A stretch of 64,000 nucleotides of DNA from CAYNVQ01 sp964400735 (GCA_964400735.1 CAYNVQ010000007.1:149481-213480); one strand, 5' to 3'. Shown: positions 17,043-27,290, counted from the first letter of the stretch. The notes: generated from the letters alone by a model not told the origin. Numbers and translations are program-made.

Positions 17043-19781
17043 GTGCACAAAAAAAATCATGACAAAATCTCATTTTTTATTCTGGCAGTTCTATGTGTAT
17101 TCCTGATGGCATCAGATGCCTATTCACAGGCTCTGGACAAGAACTTGTTGAAAAACTTGAACTACCGCTCGATCGGGCCGACGCGCCAGAGCGGGAGGTT
17201 CGTGGACTTTGCCGTGGTCCAGCAACAGCCGACCACATTTTATGCGGCCACGGGGTCAGGGCATCTGTGGAAGACCGCTAACAACGGAATTACATTCGAA
17301 CCGCTCTTCGAAAATGAAGCGATTTTTTCGATCAGCGATGTGGCGGTCGCCCCTTCGGATCCCAATATCGTCTGGATCGGCACGGGAGAGGCCAATAACT
17401 CCCGAAGCACCTATTGGGGCGCTGGCGTGTACAAGTCCACAGATGCGGGGAAGACATGGAAAAACATGGGCCTCAAGGAATCTCACCACATCGGACGGGT
17501 GGTGATTCATCCCACTAACCCTGACATCGTCTATGTAGCGGCCCTTGGGCATCTGTATTCCATGAATCCCGAACGCGGTTTGTATAAGACGACCGACGGG
17601 GGACAGACGTGGGAAAAAATCCTCGGTCCAGTTGTCCGGAAAAGACACATCGGAGTGGTGGATGTGGTCATGGACCCCACCAATCCCGATATTTTGTATG
17701 CAGCCACCTATGACAAGGAACGTCTCCCTTGGACATTCAACCTGGGCGGACCAGGAAGCGGCATTTATAAAACCGTCGATGCCGGTGAGAACTGGCAAAA
17801 GCTCGGCGGCGGCCTGCCTGAAGGGATGCTGGGACGCATCGGGATCGACGTTTACCTGAGGAACTCGAATATCGTTTACGCCTGCATCGAAAACGCCAAT
17901 AAAGAAGGAATGTCGGATGAGGAACGCTACCAAGAATTGAGAGAAGGCAAATCCAGCCGGGGCATGATCGACGGCGAAGTTTACCGCAGCGATGATGCCG
18001 GCGAAACCTGGACCAAGGTGAGTCCTGACGGCCAAAGCATCGGAGGCGCTCCAGGTTATTACTACGGACAGATCCGGATCGATCCCAACGACGACAAGGT
18101 CGTGCATGTGCTGAGCGCAGCCTCTTGGGGCACGAAGGACGGCGGGAAAACTTGGGATAGGCGCCCTCTGGGATTCGGTGGCGATGACCACGCCCTGTGG
18201 ATCGACCCCGATAATTCCGACCATATCCTCCTCGGTTATGATCATGGGCTGGGCATTACCTATGACAGGGGAAAAAACTGGTATCATCCCGACAACCTAT
18301 CTTTGGCCCAATTTTATGCGGTGGGATATGACTTTTCCTATCCCTATCGGGTGGCCGGCGGCCTTCAGGACAACGGCTCCAAAATGGGGCCGAGCACCAG
18401 CCGGGATGGACGCACCATCCATTTCGAGGACTGGGAGGGAGTCGGAGGTGGTGACGGCATGTACAACGAATTCGACTGGAAAACGAACCGGTATCTTTAC
18501 AACGAGTCCCAGTTCGGGCCGCTCCAGCGATGGGACCTGAAAACCGGGGAGAGCCAGCGTATCGCCTACAGCAGCCAAAATCCCAAACTCCGGTGGAATT
18601 GGAACTCGCCCATCCTCGTTTCTCCGCACAACAGCGATGTCATTTACCACGCAGGAAACGTGCTCGTGAAATCCACGTTCCGCGGGGAAAACTGGAAAGA
18701 GATCAGCCCGGACCTGACCACCAACGATCCGAAAAAACTCACCACTGGTAAGGGCGGTGACGGCAACATCCAGTACTGCACGATCACCACGATCGACGAA
18801 TCTCCGTTGGTGGAGGGACTGCTCTGGGTAGGGACGGATGACGGTAACGTCTGGGTCACAAAAGACGACGGCAAAAACTGGACCAAATGCAACGACAAGA
18901 TCATGGGGAACCCGGGCTACTGGGTGAGCCGGGTGGCGGCTTCTCCCAACAACCCCGGAACAGCCTATGTCTCTTACACAGGTTACAGGCGGGATGATTT
19001 CCGGCCCTTTGTTTACAAGACCACAGACTATGGAGAAACCTGGACATCCATCGCGGCCAACCTGCCCGATGAGCCCATCAACGTGATCCGAGAACACCAT
19101 AAAAATCCCGATCTCCTGTTCGTGGGAACAGATTTTGCCGTTTATGTCTCGATCAACGGCGGAAAGAGCTGGAGCATGATGAAAAACAACATGCCAACCC
19201 AGCCGGTGCAGGACCTGAAGATCCACCCACGGGAAAACGACCTTATCGTAGCCACGCACGGACGCGGCATTTACATCGCCGACATTTCTCCGCTGGCAGA
19301 GCTGACTCAAGATGTGCTGGCAAAGGACGCTTATCTCTTTAAGGTAGAAGATAAAGTGCGCTGGATTGACAACGACCTGCATGAAACCAGTTCTGCCAAC
19401 TTCAACGGAGAGAGCGAACCCATCGCCGTCCCAATCTATTACTATTTGAAGCAGAAACCCGAAGGGGATGTAAAGATCAAAGTCTACAGAGGAAACATGC
19501 TGATCAACGAGATCGAAGGAGGCACCGAACCCGGCATCCATAAGGTCTTCTGGCGGATGGACAAACGCAGAGAACGGACAGAAGCGGAAAAAAAGCAGGC
19601 AAAAATGATGATGGAGAGGCTGCGGCAGTACGGCGCCGTCGCCCGTCAGTATATGAGGGATTTCGATCCCAATTATATCTCCAGCCCTGCTTCTTGGGGT
19701 GAGTTCAAGATCGTCTTGTCTGTCGGCGGAAAAGAGTCCTCCGATTACACATCAATCCTACAGGATATCTGGCACAAATAA
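17043..19781 (+). CDS. Secreted VPS10/sortilin-type beta-propeller protein, paralog 1
   Basis: 912 residues with an N-terminal signal peptide ending near AYSQA (about 31). The body is a large beta-propeller of BNR/Asp-box repeats; examples are STDAGKTW, TTDGGQTW, TVDAGENW, SDDAGETW and TTDYGETW, roughly ten in all. The C-terminal region (about 770-912) carries a short Ig/FlgD-like strand set (YYYLKQKPEGDVKIKVYRG). Proteins of this group are often annotated as glycosyl hydrolases, but no sialidase Arg triad is evident, so a binding or peptidase-associated role is as likely. The start is GTG, chosen for the purine-rich GGAGAGAGGAAA just upstream. Two longer paralogs are at 55696 and 59072. Confidence 0.88.
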   Translation: MHKKNHDKISFFILAVLCVFLMASDAYSQALDKNLLKNLNYRSIGPTRQSGRFVDFAVVQQQPTTFYAATGSGHLWKTANNGITFEPLFENEAIFSISDVAVAPSDPNIVWIGTGEANNSRSTYWGAGVYKSTDAGKTWKNMGLKESHHIGRVVIHPTNPDIVYVAALGHLYSMNPERGLYKTTDGGQTWEKILGPVVRKRHIGVVDVVMDPTNPDILYAATYDKERLPWTFNLGGPGSGIYKTVDAGENWQKLGGGLPEGMLGRIGIDVYLRNSNIVYACIENANKEGMSDEERYQELREGKSSRGMIDGEVYRSDDAGETWTKVSPDGQSIGGAPGYYYGQIRIDPNDDKVVHVLSAASWGTKDGGKTWDRRPLGFGGDDHALWIDPDNSDHILLGYDHGLGITYDRGKNWYHPDNLSLAQFYAVGYDFSYPYRVAGGLQDNGSKMGPSTSRDGRTIHFEDWEGVGGGDGMYNEFDWKTNRYLYNESQFGPLQRWDLKTGESQRIAYSSQNPKLRWNWNSPILVSPHNSDVIYHAGNVLVKSTFRGENWKEISPDLTTNDPKKLTTGKGGDGNIQYCTITTIDESPLVEGLLWVGTDDGNVWVTKDDGKNWTKCNDKIMGNPGYWVSRVAASPNNPGTAYVSYTGYRRDDFRPFVYKTTDYGETWTSIAANLPDEPINVIREHHKNPDLLFVGTDFAVYVSINGGKSWSMMKNNMPTQPVQDLKIHPRENDLIVATHGRGIYIADISPLAELTQDVLAKDAYLFKVEDKVRWIDNDLHETSSANFNGESEPIAVPIYYYLKQKPEGDVKIKVYRGNMLINEIEGGTEPGIHKVFWRMDKRRERTEAEKKQAKMMMERLRQYGAVARQYMRDFDPNYISSPASWGEFKIVLSVGGKESSDYTSILQDIWHK

Positions 19782-19963
19782 AGGTAAGTGCCCAGATTAT
19801 CTCAAACAGAAAAAAAATAAAGGCCAATCCAAAAACTGAGAATCCTTAAGACCAGTAGAAGGATCAGAATAAAGAAAAAATACGCTAGCCAAGGATAAAC
19901 GACCCCATCCAGCCAGGCTATTAAAACTGGATCGAAATCTATATAATGAAGAGCAGCTAAGAA

Positions 19964-20197
19964 ATGTTACGAAATCCCTATCCATTGATAATTAACTTCC
20001 TGGTACTTGTCTTTTTTTTGCTGGCCTTTTTTTCGGCAGAGGGAAAGGGCAAATTGATTTTGCTTGGTATAGCGGTACTGCTATTCGGTCTTCCCTACAT
20101 TTTTTCTCTAGGTAGTCTTTTCTGGATCTTTTACACCGCAAGGATTATCTTTGGTTTGGGATGTTACATCTTCATTCGAAGACAGGGCTTTTTATGA
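19964..20197 (+). CDS. Small hydrophobic membrane protein
   Basis: 77 residues with two or three probable transmembrane helices (about 8-24, 29-45 and 48-68) and a basic C-terminus (RRQGFL). I do not recognise a family. There is no strong ribosome-binding site. The 3' end overlaps the convergent zinc-ribbon gene by six nucleotides. The hydrophobic pattern supports a real gene, but evidence is limited. Confidence 0.5.
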   Translation: MLRNPYPLIINFLVLVFFLLAFFSAEGKGKLILLGIAVLLFGLPYIFSLGSLFWIFYTARIIFGLGCYIFIRRQGFL

Positions 20198-20521
20198 AGA
20201 AGATGGGGGGACTTTTTTCCCGCAGCGCGGGCAAAATTCGAAATCCGTCTCGAGCTGCCGGCCGCAGTAAGGGCATTTCCTCAGCGTACCAGTGAAGGGT
20301 TCTCTTTCAGCTTTTCCCTCTCGATCGAAAACCGAGCCGCAGTTATCGCAGGATAAAAACGCTACGCCCTTCTTGACCGGAAACAGGGGGATGAAAAACA
20401 AGCTCAAATAATGGTCCACCCTTTTGAGATAAAGTTTATTGTGACCGCATTGGGGGCAGAGGCGGGGTCGTTTATCCAGACGGACTGTTCTGGGCTGAAC
20501 ACCGCCGATGAAGAAAAACAT
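20192..20521 (-). CDS. Zinc-ribbon protein with a hydrophobic segment
   Basis: 109 residues with two treble-clef or zinc-ribbon units. CPQCGHNK (about 22-29) pairs with CDNCGSVF (about 58-65), and CPYCGRQL pairs with CPRCGKKV near the C-terminus. Between the first pair lies a hydrophobic stretch (YLSLFFIPLFPVKKG), as in the short zinc-ribbon family that sits at membranes. Function is unknown. It is convergent with the small membrane protein and divergent from the SnoaL-like gene. Confidence 0.75.
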   Translation of the reverse strand: MFFFIGGVQPRTVRLDKRPRLCPQCGHNKLYLKRVDHYLSLFFIPLFPVKKGVAFLSCDNCGSVFDREGKAEREPFTGTLRKCPYCGRQLETDFEFCPRCGKKVPPSSS

Positions 20522-20636
20522 CCTATTGTTTCCTTCACAAATATAACCTTATTCGACCGATGTGCCAAATTTTATTTTTTTTAGGGATATAATATCTGCT
20601 TAGCCCTTCATAAGAATGATCCAGGAGGTCAAGTTT

Positions 20637-21026
20637 ATGAATAAAGATCTGATTTTGGAATTCGTAAATAGGATCAATGCCCATGATGTCGATAGAATCG
20701 CCAGCTTTCTTGCCACCGACCATGTCTTTATCGATGCCCATGACCATGTACACGAAGGAAAACAGATGATGAAAGAAGCCTGGACGGAATATTTCAAGCT
20801 ATTCCCGGATTACACGGTTGAGATCGAAGACGTACTCGAACAGGATGGTCGGTTGGCTATCTTCGGTTATGCCCGCGCAACCTACAAAGGTCCCGAGGCA
20901 GACCCCTCGAATTTCTGGAGATTGCCCGCTGCCTGGAAAGTCATCATCAGAGAAGGTAAAATCAAGCATTGGCAGGTCTACTGCGACTACAAAACCATCT
21001 ATGACATCATCCAAAAAAACCGCTAA
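20637..21026 (+). CDS. SnoaL-like / NTF2-fold protein
   Basis: 129 residues from the preferred ATG at 20637, which follows AGGAGG at 20623-20628 by eight nucleotides. An in-frame ATG at 20616 lies before that site and is unlikely to be used. The sequence shows the polyketide-cyclase/SnoaL pattern: FVNRINAHDVDRIASFLATD, HDHVHEGKQMMKEAW and FPDYTVEIEDVL. NTF2-fold proteins of this size are small-molecule-binding enzymes or carriers with very diverse substrates. No neighbour suggests a substrate. Confidence 0.82.
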   Translation: MNKDLILEFVNRINAHDVDRIASFLATDHVFIDAHDHVHEGKQMMKEAWTEYFKLFPDYTVEIEDVLEQDGRLAIFGYARATYKGPEADPSNFWRLPAAWKVIIREGKIKHWQVYCDYKTIYDIIQKNR

Positions 21027-21034
21027 CTCTCTAA

Positions 21035-21115
21035 TATTAATATTTGGTGAAATATTTGGTGACAGGTTACTTAATTATAATTCCCATATGTTCTGTAATT
21101 AAGTAACCTGTCACC
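21035..21115. repeat. 58-nt palindrome (family 2), copy A with flanking half-repeat
   Basis: 21058-21115 is a perfect 20-bp stem (left arm GGTGACAGGTTACTTAATTA) around an 18-nt loop (TAATTCCCATATGTTCTG). It is preceded by an extra direct half-repeat TATTTGGTGA at 21040-21050. A second copy is at 21427-21484. The two bracket the small zinc-ribbon gene at 21130-21321. Confidence 0.9.
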
Positions 21116-21129
21116 ATAATTAAGAATAG

Positions 21130-21321
21130 CTAGCCCATCCAGAACCCTTTCCGATGGGAAACCCCCAGCACCTTGCGGCACTGAGGACAAAAATAGATGT
21201 AACGTTTTCCCAATAACGTAGGGAGCCCTCGATACCAAACCTCGTTGATTAGGGCCTGGCAGTAAGGGCAGATTGGAGTGATTTCATTTTTCTCGATAAG
21301 CTGGATCATTATTTGCTCCAT
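21130..21321 (-). CDS. Very small zinc-ribbon protein between two palindromes
   Basis: 63 residues with CPYC (about 18-21) and CPQC (about 45-48), enough for one zinc site, and a basic C-terminus (SHRKGFWMG). AAGGATCAGAAGA precedes the start codon; an internal ATG at residue 5 is an alternative. The gene lies entirely between two copies of a 58-nt palindrome, so it could have been carried or trapped by that repeat. Function is unknown. Confidence 0.6.
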   Translation of the reverse strand: MEQIMIQLIEKNEITPICPYCQALINEVWYRGLPTLLGKRYIYFCPQCRKVLGVSHRKGFWMG

Positions 21322-21626
21322 TCTTCTGATCCTTTAAAAGAATTCGTGCTACCTCTATTTATTATACCTATCTCCAGATAAAATTATTCTTTAAACTCCT
21401 GAATCGTAAGAAACTTATACAATTAAGGTGCCAGGAAACTAAATTATAATTCCCATATGTTCTGTAATTAAGTAACCTGTCACCAAATATTGAACCTGTC
21501 ACCAAATATTGACCCACGCAATATCCTGTGGTATATACAACTCAGTGGTGAGAGTCATCACTTTAACCTTCAAGTCCCAATCCATTTTTGTAGCTTTTTT
21601 TTATACAGAAAAGAAAAGGAATATCG
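21322..21626. repeat. Spacer upstream of the alpha-2-macroglobulin gene with palindrome family 2, copy B
   Basis: 21427-21484 repeats the palindrome at 21058-21115. The 38-nt loop plus right arm are identical, while the left arm (GGTGCCAGGAAACTAAATTA) differs at four positions. Two direct repeats of CCTGTCACCAAATATTGA follow (about 21475-21511), mirroring the half-repeat left of copy A. The remaining ~110 nt should hold the promoter for the downstream pair; I cannot assign one. Confidence 0.8.
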
Positions 21627-24600
21627 ATGAAAAAAGAAGCCATGATTTCTTTCATTATTTTGACGGCGGTTTTTTTGCTTTTGACTATGGGCTGTAAATC
21701 GAAGAAAGAAAGAGAACCTCTTCCGGATATGGCCGCTCCATCCGGCGATCTTGCCATTACCTATGTCAGCCCCAAGGGCAGCACAGAGGCACCCCACGAG
21801 GCCGAGGCCATCGTGGTTATCTTCGAACACCCCATGGTTCCTCTTGAGTCTCTACCCGAAGACCGTGGCCCGAGCCTGCTTCAACTAGAGCCATCCTTTT
21901 CCGGAATGCACCGCTGGCTGAATCCCAAGACTTTGACCTTCACTCCGGATAAGCCTTTTCCCTATTCGACCGAAATTAAGGTGGCCATCCCTGCTGGAAC
22001 GAAATCTTTCGAAGGCTATTCTCTGAAGGAAGATTTTTCCTGGACATTCCAGACCATCCATCCCCGCCTCCTCCGGCACTTTCCTCTCCACGAACAAAAG
22101 TGGCTGAAGCCCGACACAGAGATTCTCTTGATTTTCAACCAGCCTGTCGAAAAAGACGGATCCTTTTTCTCATTCAAAAAAACCGGAAAAGATATCTCCG
22201 GGGCCCCTCTCGAGTTTTCCATAAAAACCCCTTCCAAAGAGATGCTCGAAGAAAACAGCATTGAATCCCCCGTCGAAAACGCCCTTCTTCTCCAGCCCAA
22301 AGAAAGACTGGATGCAGATTCCACATATACAGTGTCCATCTCCGAAGGCCTCCCGGGCAAGCAAGGCAACCTGGGCATGGAAAAGCCGGTCAGCTTTTCT
22401 TTCGAAACCTACAAGACTTTCAAGTTCGTCTCCTTCGGTGCCCAAGAAAAACACAATCCTCAAGATTCCCTCCAATTTATCTTTTCCAATCCCGTCGCCT
22501 ACGACGAATTTACAAAAAAAATTCGCCTGGAACCGAAGGTCGCCATACCGGATTATTATGCGGAATGGGAGCATTCCGATTCCACTCTATGGATCACCCT
22601 CCCGCTCCAGCCCGAAACACAGTATAAACTTTGGATCGATGCCGATCTTCAGGATACCTTCGGAAACACACTCGGCAAAGAGACCCCTCTGGAATTTTCG
22701 ACAGCCTCCTATCCCGCCTCACTCTCCATGAACACCTCCCACAGGATATTGGAAGCCTACAGCGAACTGAACTATCCCCTGAATATCGTCAACACACCCG
22801 AAATCTTGGTTCAAGCCGCCCGCCTGGGGAAAAAGGATATTCTTCCTTTATTAGCCAACCGAAAGATATTTTGGGCGTCAGAAAAATTTTCGAAGATGAA
22901 TTTTTTTAAGGTGCAAAAAAAAATACAGCTCCCTATCGAGCGCAACAAGAAAGAAGTCTTTCCCCTCAAGATAAGGGAGTTTCTCCCTGTAAAACACGGC
23001 ATCATCTTTCTTCAACTGGACACTTTCCTCGAAGACAAATGGAGCCGATATCCCAAAGCCATGCTTCAGGTCACAGAACTCGGTCTTTCAGCCAAGTTTT
23101 CACCTGAGAGCAACCTCGTCTGGGTCACAGAGCTTCGGTCCGGCCATCCTGTCCCAGATGCGGCCATCGAGATCCGAGACGACGCCAACAAAATCTTCTG
23201 GCAGGGAAAAACGGACGACCACGGTCTTGTCGAAACCCCGGGATGGAAATCCCTGGGGATCAAGAGCGACAACCGGTGGTCCCAACCCCAGCAGTGGGTC
23301 TTTGCCTCCAAAGGAGATGATTTCACCTTCATCAGTTCCGAATGGGACACCGGGCTTTCCCCCTATCGATTCGGCATCCCCTTCGATTGGAATCCCCAGC
23401 CGGTACAGATACAAGGCTATATCTTCACAGAACGCGGACTCTATAGGGCGGGAGAGACCGTCCACATCAAAGGGATGATCAGAAAACGGGAAAAAGGCGA
23501 ATGGAAAACGCCAATGGCCGAGCAGGTAGAATGCGAAGTCTCCGATCCCTTCAATAAAAGCCTGGTCAAACAAAAAGTCGATCTCGATGCTTTCGGATCT
23601 TTCGACCTGGACGTCGAAACCTCAGCAGACGCATCCCTGGGTACTTACCAGATGGAGGTGACCGTACCTCCGGAAGCCGAGCAGGAAGAAAAAACGTCGC
23701 TTTCTTCTTCTTTTCGCCTGGAAGCCTTCAAACCCGCCGAATTCGAAGTTCACCTGCGCTCGCTCCAGGAGGGATTCGTCTTCGGCGACGACTACGAAGC
23801 CGATGTGCGGGCCAGTTACCTCTTCGGCGGAGCCATGGCCTCGCAGAAAGTTTCCTGGCATCTGCGCCTCAATCCGGCCACTTTCTCTCCCCCCGGACAC
23901 AAAGGCTATATCTTCGGCGATCAGATCGACCGTTGGGAACGATACGGACAGGAAGCAAGCCGTCTTCTCTCCTCAGGGGAGGATGTTCTGGATAAGGATG
24001 GAAAATTCAGGATAGCAGCGAAACTCCAGGCCGAAGAAGAAAAAAATTCTGTCTTCGCTTCTCTGGAAGCCACCGTCCAGGGACCGAGCCGGAGCTCGAT
24101 TTCCAACCGCATCCAAACCATCGTCCACAGAGGAGAATTCTATATCGGCCTTCAGCCGAGCACGACCTTCCTCAGCAAGGGAGAAAAACTCCGCGTGGGA
24201 ATCATCACGGTCGAACCGAACGGCCAGATGGATCCAGAAAAGAAGGTTCGGCTGAAACTCATCCGGCGGGAATGGCATTCGGTGAGAAAGGCCGGCATCG
24301 GAGGCCGATTCCGTTGGGTTACCGAAAAGGTGGATACGGAAATCGAGGACCAAACCATAAAGACCAAGAACGAACCGCAACAAGTCACTTTTTTGCCCGA
24401 AAAGGCAGGCTATTATCTCCTCGAAGCGGAGGGAAAAGACCGCCGGGGAAACAGAATAACAACCAAGACCTATTTCTATGTCATCGGAGCTGACTATATA
24501 CCATGGGAAAGACAGGATGAAGACATCGTCGAATTGATCCCCGACAGCTCCAGCTACCGGCCGGGCGATGTGGCCAGGATTCTGGTGAAATCTCCTTATG

Positions 24601-27290
24601 AGCGGACGAATGCCCTGATCACCGTGGAGAGAGAATTTGTTCTGCACAGCGAAATCAGGGAAATAATCGGCAGTTCGAATCAGATCGAGATTCCCATCGC
24701 CTCCGACTACCTCCCCAATGTGTATGTATCCGTGCTCCTGGTTCAAGGACGGACTTCTCCCCAAGTCGAAGACAATACCCAGGACCTGGGCAAGCCTTCC
24801 TTCAAGATCGGTTACGCCAAGCTCAATGTCGACCCATCGGAAAAACGCCTGGCCCTAGATATTTTAAAACTTGCCCCCACCTACAAACCCGCCCAAGAGG
24901 TTTCCTTCGATCTGAAGATAAAAGACTGGAAAGGCAACGGCACCAAGGCCAGTGTGGCCGTGGCTGTAGTCGATGTGGGTGTACTGAACCTCATCGGATA
25001 CCAGACTCCCGACCCGTTCTCCCACTTTTACAGCCACAAGCCTTTGGCCGTTCACACGTCGGATTCGAGGCCCTTTGTCTTGGAACAATTGACCTTCGGG
25101 GAAAAAGGAGAAGACATAGGGGGCGGTTTTGGAGAAATGATGAAGATGGCCATGCCATCTCTCGCCGAGATCGAGTTGAGAGGGGACTTCAGGTTCACAG
25201 CCTATTGGAATCCGGCACTCGATACGGACCAGGAGGGAAATGCCCACGTGACCTTCACGCTGCCTGATAATCTGACCACCTTCCGAGTGATGGCCGTGGC
25301 CCAAACCCAGGATTCGAAATTCGGACGCCAGGAGACCCATTTCAAAGTCACCAAACCGCTTCTTCTCCTGACATCCCTGCCCCGCTTCGGGCGGGTGGGC
25401 GATGAGTTTTCAGGTGGAGTGGTCATCCACAATCAGACTTTGGAGAAGGCAACGGTCACAATCGACTGTCAGGCCAAAGGGATTCTTTTCGATGACGAAA
25501 ACAGCCTGCAGCAGATTTCCCTTTCACCCGCAGAAAGCCAGGAAGTCCTCTATCCATTCAGGGTGGAGAGACCCGGTAAGGCCGAATTCGAATTCCGTGC
25601 CCGTATGGGCGAGGAAACCGATGGCCTGTCCGTTTCCATCCCCTTGATGCTGCCCCGGCCAACTGAAACCGTAGCTCTATCCGACGATTCCGAAGAACCG
25701 GCTGAAGAAAAGATCCGTATCCCAGAAAATGTCTATCCTGATCAAAGCCGCCTCGATTTCTCGGCATCGGCCAGCGCCCTGTCCGGCTTGAAGGGAAGTG
25801 TGGATTTTCTGACCGACTACCCCTATCTCTGCCTCGAACAACGCCTCTCTTCTATCCTGCCCTACATCGTGGCTCAGGATGTGCTCGCTGATTTCAAGTT
25901 GAGCCACCTCTCCCGGGACGAAATGAAAGAATATGTCCGAAAGAATCTAGAAGAGCTCTACGAATACCAGAGAGAGAGCGGAGGATTCGGCCTCTGGCCG
26001 GACTCTACCTATGATTCCCCGTTCAACTCCTGTTATGCCGCCTTTGCCTTGGCCAAGGCAAGAGAAGCTGGCTTTTCAGTCGATGAAGGGAGTATGAAAA
26101 GGCTCGTCCAGTACCTGAAGAATTTAATCAGAGGCCGGGTGGACATGCCCAATTATCCTTATAGTCAGAATGTCTGGAAAACTATTCAAGCCTTTACCCT
26201 CTACTCCCTGGCGCTGCACAACCAACCTGAGCCCTCTTATGCCGAAAAACTCTTTCAGGAAAGAGAAACTCTCTCGCTGTTCGGGAAAACATTACTGCTC
26301 AAAGCCTTCAATCAAGGAAAAGGTTCCTTGAGCGTCCAGAATACGCTCATCCAGGAATTGATGAATAAGGTTAAAGTCACACCGACCAGCGCCCATTTCG
26401 AAGACGACTCGGGAAGAGAGGGAAGCTGGATATACTCCTCGAATAACCGGACCACGGCTCTCATCCTACAGAGTACGCTCGAGGTCGGAAGCGACAATCC
26501 CCTCTTGGACTCCGTTGCCCGCTGGCTAGTGGAGCGGAGAAATGCAGGGATCTGGGCCACCACCCAGGAGAATTTCTATGTTTTTTATGCGCTGAGCGAA
26601 TTTTATACGAAGTACGAAAAAGCCGAGCCAGACTTCAAGCTGAAGGTATCTCTGGCGGGAAAAAGCCTGCTGGAAGAATCGATAAGGACAAAGAGCCAAG
26701 TGATCAAGGCCGGGCAGTCCTTAGAGGAGATGAAAGAGGAAAAAGTCATCCCTCTAAAAATCGAAAAAAAAGGAAGCGGAAGAGTCTACTACCAGGCTAG
26801 ATTGACCTATGCCCCCCGACAGGAACTATCGCCCCGGGATGAAGGATTCAGCATCGTGAAAGAAATCACCACACTGGACGGAAAACGCTTGGATTCCGTC
26901 CCGGCGGGAACCCTGGCCGTGGTGACCTTACAGGTGATCCTGCCCCAGGAACGCCTCTTCGTGGCCCTGGAAGACCCCCTTCCGGCCGGATTCGAAGCGG
27001 TCAACCCTTCCTTCCGGACGGAAAGCGAAGAGCAGCAGAGGCAGATGGAACGTTTGGCAGGAGAAACCGAAGGCAGAAGATGGTGGCGCGGGTTCAACCA
27101 CATTGAAATGCACGATGAGCGGGTTCTTCTTTTCGCCGATTCCTTGACCCCCGGCATACACACCCACCGGTATCTTGTCCGGGCCCTCACTTATGGGACT
27201 TTCCACGCGCCCGGGACGAAGGTCGAAGAGATGTACGCGCCCGAGGTCTTCGGAAGGAGCGCAGAAACCACCATCCGAATCATGAAATAG
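21627..27290 (+). CDS. Bacterial alpha-2-macroglobulin lipoprotein (thioester type)
   Basis: 1887 residues. The signal ends LLTMGC, making Cys23 the lipidation site. Repeated macroglobulin (MG) beta-sandwich domains fill about 45-1000. The ANATO-less bacterial A2M core includes FTAYWNPALDTDQEGNAHVTFTLP cut into typical strands near 1190-1215. The thioester motif CLEQ is intact at 1402-1405, within the helical thioester domain (about 1380-1680). These proteins trap attacking proteases in the periplasm by conformational change and covalent thioester capture. AAAAGGAAT precedes the ATG. The gene is followed after one nucleotide by pbpC, the classic pairing for defending and repairing a breached envelope. 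Confidence 0.96.
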   Translation: MKKEAMISFIILTAVFLLLTMGCKSKKEREPLPDMAAPSGDLAITYVSPKGSTEAPHEAEAIVVIFEHPMVPLESLPEDRGPSLLQLEPSFSGMHRWLNPKTLTFTPDKPFPYSTEIKVAIPAGTKSFEGYSLKEDFSWTFQTIHPRLLRHFPLHEQKWLKPDTEILLIFNQPVEKDGSFFSFKKTGKDISGAPLEFSIKTPSKEMLEENSIESPVENALLLQPKERLDADSTYTVSISEGLPGKQGNLGMEKPVSFSFETYKTFKFVSFGAQEKHNPQDSLQFIFSNPVAYDEFTKKIRLEPKVAIPDYYAEWEHSDSTLWITLPLQPETQYKLWIDADLQDTFGNTLGKETPLEFSTASYPASLSMNTSHRILEAYSELNYPLNIVNTPEILVQAARLGKKDILPLLANRKIFWASEKFSKMNFFKVQKKIQLPIERNKKEVFPLKIREFLPVKHGIIFLQLDTFLEDKWSRYPKAMLQVTELGLSAKFSPESNLVWVTELRSGHPVPDAAIEIRDDANKIFWQGKTDDHGLVETPGWKSLGIKSDNRWSQPQQWVFASKGDDFTFISSEWDTGLSPYRFGIPFDWNPQPVQIQGYIFTERGLYRAGETVHIKGMIRKREKGEWKTPMAEQVECEVSDPFNKSLVKQKVDLDAFGSFDLDVETSADASLGTYQMEVTVPPEAEQEEKTSLSSSFRLEAFKPAEFEVHLRSLQEGFVFGDDYEADVRASYLFGGAMASQKVSWHLRLNPATFSPPGHKGYIFGDQIDRWERYGQEASRLLSSGEDVLDKDGKFRIAAKLQAEEEKNSVFASLEATVQGPSRSSISNRIQTIVHRGEFYIGLQPSTTFLSKGEKLRVGIITVEPNGQMDPEKKVRLKLIRREWHSVRKAGIGGRFRWVTEKVDTEIEDQTIKTKNEPQQVTFLPEKAGYYLLEAEGKDRRGNRITTKTYFYVIGADYIPWERQDEDIVELIPDSSSYRPGDVARILVKSPYERTNALITVEREFVLHSEIREIIGSSNQIEIPIASDYLPNVYVSVLLVQGRTSPQVEDNTQDLGKPSFKIGYAKLNVDPSEKRLALDILKLAPTYKPAQEVSFDLKIKDWKGNGTKASVAVAVVDVGVLNLIGYQTPDPFSHFYSHKPLAVHTSDSRPFVLEQLTFGEKGEDIGGGFGEMMKMAMPSLAEIELRGDFRFTAYWNPALDTDQEGNAHVTFTLPDNLTTFRVMAVAQTQDSKFGRQETHFKVTKPLLLLTSLPRFGRVGDEFSGGVVIHNQTLEKATVTIDCQAKGILFDDENSLQQISLSPAESQEVLYPFRVERPGKAEFEFRARMGEETDGLSVSIPLMLPRPTETVALSDDSEEPAEEKIRIPENVYPDQSRLDFSASASALSGLKGSVDFLTDYPYLCLEQRLSSILPYIVAQDVLADFKLSHLSRDEMKEYVRKNLEELYEYQRESGGFGLWPDSTYDSPFNSCYAAFALAKAREAGFSVDEGSMKRLVQYLKNLIRGRVDMPNYPYSQNVWKTIQAFTLYSLALHNQPEPSYAEKLFQERETLSLFGKTLLLKAFNQGKGSLSVQNTLIQELMNKVKVTPTSAHFEDDSGREGSWIYSSNNRTTALILQSTLEVGSDNPLLDSVARWLVERRNAGIWATTQENFYVFYALSEFYTKYEKAEPDFKLKVSLAGKSLLEESIRTKSQVIKAGQSLEEMKEEKVIPLKIEKKGSGRVYYQARLTYAPRQELSPRDEGFSIVKEITTLDGKRLDSVPAGTLAVVTLQVILPQERLFVALEDPLPAGFEAVNPSFRTESEEQQRQMERLAGETEGRRWWRGFNHIEMHDERVLLFADSLTPGIHTHRYLVRALTYGTFHAPGTKVEEMYAPEVFGRSAETTIRIMK

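Noticed and set aside
17256..18287. Long minus-strand open frames opposite the VPS10 genes (also 18297-19541 and 59105-60391)
   Set aside because: They arise from codon bias of the opposite strand; compositions are repetitive Val/Gly/Asp/His and match no family, while the plus strand is clearly coding.
19797..19985. 62-codon minus-strand frame after VPS10 paralog 1
   Set aside because: No ribosome-binding site, no recognisable domain, and overlap with the better-supported small membrane protein start.
21058..21484. CRISPR array
   Set aside because: Only two palindromic units with one gene between them; no regular spacers and no cas genes in the window.
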